From Proteiniphilum sp. X52 (GTDB lineage Bacteria; Bacteroidota; Bacteroidia; Bacteroidales; Dysgonomonadaceae), in contig NZ_RDSD01000013.1 in assembly GCF_003712195.1 (NCBI RefSeq), positions 62,001-126,000 of the forward strand: 64,000 nucleotides of DNA. Reading direction: 5' to 3'. The position numbers and the translations under genes are program-made. The notes beneath the pieces are model-generated. The model was given only the letters and a program-made list of their open reading frames with translations, was not told the DNA's origin and did not search any database. This document shows, one piece after another, positions 63,273 to 64,000 of the stretch (position 1 is the stretch's first letter; the number at the start of each line of letters is the position of its first letter).

Positions 63273-64000
63273 ATGAAGGTAGAGGTTATTACTATTGGCG
63301 ATGAAATCCTGATCGGACAAATTGTCGATACCAACGCTGCCTGGCTGGGGCGTGAACTTACACGGTACGGTTTCGCAATAACGGCTATCACCTCCGTGGG
63401 GGATTGTCAGGATGATATTATCAGGGCTATCGATCACGCGTTTGAGAGGGCGGACATTCTGCTACTGACAGGAGGTGCGGGGCCTACCAACGACGATATC
63501 ACAAAGCACACCCTTTGCCGTTATTTCCATACCGCTTTGGAGTTCAACGAAGAGGTATTGCAAAACATTGAATTATTATTTCTCCACCGGAACATACCTT
63601 TGAATCAACTCACCCGGCAACAGGCTTACATACCCCAAAACTGCAGGGTAATACAGAACAGGGCCGGCACGGCTCCCATTCTCTGGTTCGACAAGGAGGG
63701 GAAAGTACTGGTCTCGATGCCGGGAGTTCCTTTCGAGATGAGGACCGCGATGGGCAAAGACATCATTCCGCTGCTACAGGAACGGTTCCAGGCAAATGAG
63801 TACCTGCAGCGTTCCTACTTGGCAACGGGAATTACCGAATCGGCGCTGGCTACCCGCCTCGCCGTGTTTGAAAATAAGCTGCCAGCCGGTTTTTCACTGG
63901 CATACCTCCCCTCTTTCGGATATATCCGTCTCCGCTTATCGGCATGGGGAGAAGGGCGCAAGCCGGAGATGAAACAGTTGGGCCGAAAGCTGAAACAACT
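63273..64000 (+). CDS. cinA: CinA family protein (competence/damage-inducible), N-terminal part
   Basis: The first 242 codons are in frame from the ATG at 63273 (MKVEVITIGDEILIGQIVDT) to the window edge. The MoaB-like nucleotide-binding domain is visible: LLTGGAGPTNDDITKHTL and VSMPGVPFEMRTAMGKDI. Full members are about 410 residues, with a C-terminal nicotinamide-nucleotide amidase domain, which would lie beyond the edge. Divergent from rpmE2. Confidence 0.92.
   Translation, partial: MKVEVITIGDEILIGQIVDTNAAWLGRELTRYGFAITAITSVGDCQDDIIRAIDHAFERADILLLTGGAGPTNDDITKHTLCRYFHTALEFNEEVLQNIELLFLHRNIPLNQLTRQQAYIPQNCRVIQNRAGTAPILWFDKEGKVLVSMPGVPFEMRTAMGKDIIPLLQERFQANEYLQRSYLATGITESALATRLAVFENKLPAGFSLAYLPSFGYIRLRLSAWGEGRKPEMKQLGRKLKQ

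Overview
The window looks like chromosomal DNA of a Bacteroidales bacterium, most likely Dysgonomonadaceae/Porphyromonadaceae-like (Proteiniphilum or Petrimonas type; this placement is inference). The evidence is SusC-type receptors, surface lipoproteins, Bacteroidetes-only families (DUF3098, DUF4374, DUF4465, Lnb), near absence of Shine-Dalgarno sequences, and many promoters with the Bacteroidetes -7 element TAnnTTTG. I saw no tRNA or rRNA gene, no CRISPR array and no transposase gene.

Region 1 (1-7496) is a glycan-use cluster. A divergent GntR regulator faces an MFS transporter, a fucose/arabinose-isomerase-like enzyme, a GH106 alpha-L-rhamnosidase-type hydrolase and the start of a SusC receptor cut by the window edge. 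The shared promoter region carries two inverted repeats that look like operators. Region 2 (7609-11280) is a three-gene biotin-dependent acyl-CoA carboxylase. Region 3 (12052-20864) is a GC-rich block on the + strand: a XusA-like TonB receptor, a XusB-like DUF4374 lipoprotein, a broken RND exporter gene, a DUF1858-like protein, a CDF metal exporter and two half-size ABC transporters. It reads as an iron or siderophore acquisition block of foreign origin.

Region 4 (20851-33457, - strand) is the centrepiece. A cobalamin riboswitch lies upstream of btuB and btuG. The same strand continues through a PKD-type surface lipoprotein, two paralogous leucine-rich-type lipoproteins, a DUF6580 membrane protein, a 60-residue small protein and a fimbrillin/DUF4465 chimeric lipoprotein. 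This is an unusually long candidate vitamin B12 capture operon with several uncharacterised surface proteins. A 136-bp MITE-like element sits exactly after the btuG stop codon. A 191-bp copy in the opposite orientation sits after an alpha-amylase gene at 43.4 kb.

Region 5 (33524-64000) is mostly housekeeping: cca; the ftsX-DUF3098-uppP-truB-queA-folK operon; a patatin phospholipase and a GH13 enzyme; prs; pyrF, prfA and purM; gyrA; secA; L31; and the start of cinA. Points of interest are a candidate structured small RNA before a DUF454 gene, and a PafA-like alkaline-phosphatase-superfamily protein that has lost nearly all its metal ligands and lies beside lnb, the lipoprotein N-acyltransferase gene.

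The themes connect. Many surface lipoproteins would depend on Lnb for maturation. The B12 locus would supply the cofactor for methylmalonyl-CoA chemistry, in which a propionyl-CoA-type carboxylase such as that of region 2 could act. Function calls rest on motif reading by eye and remembered family knowledge; no searches were run.
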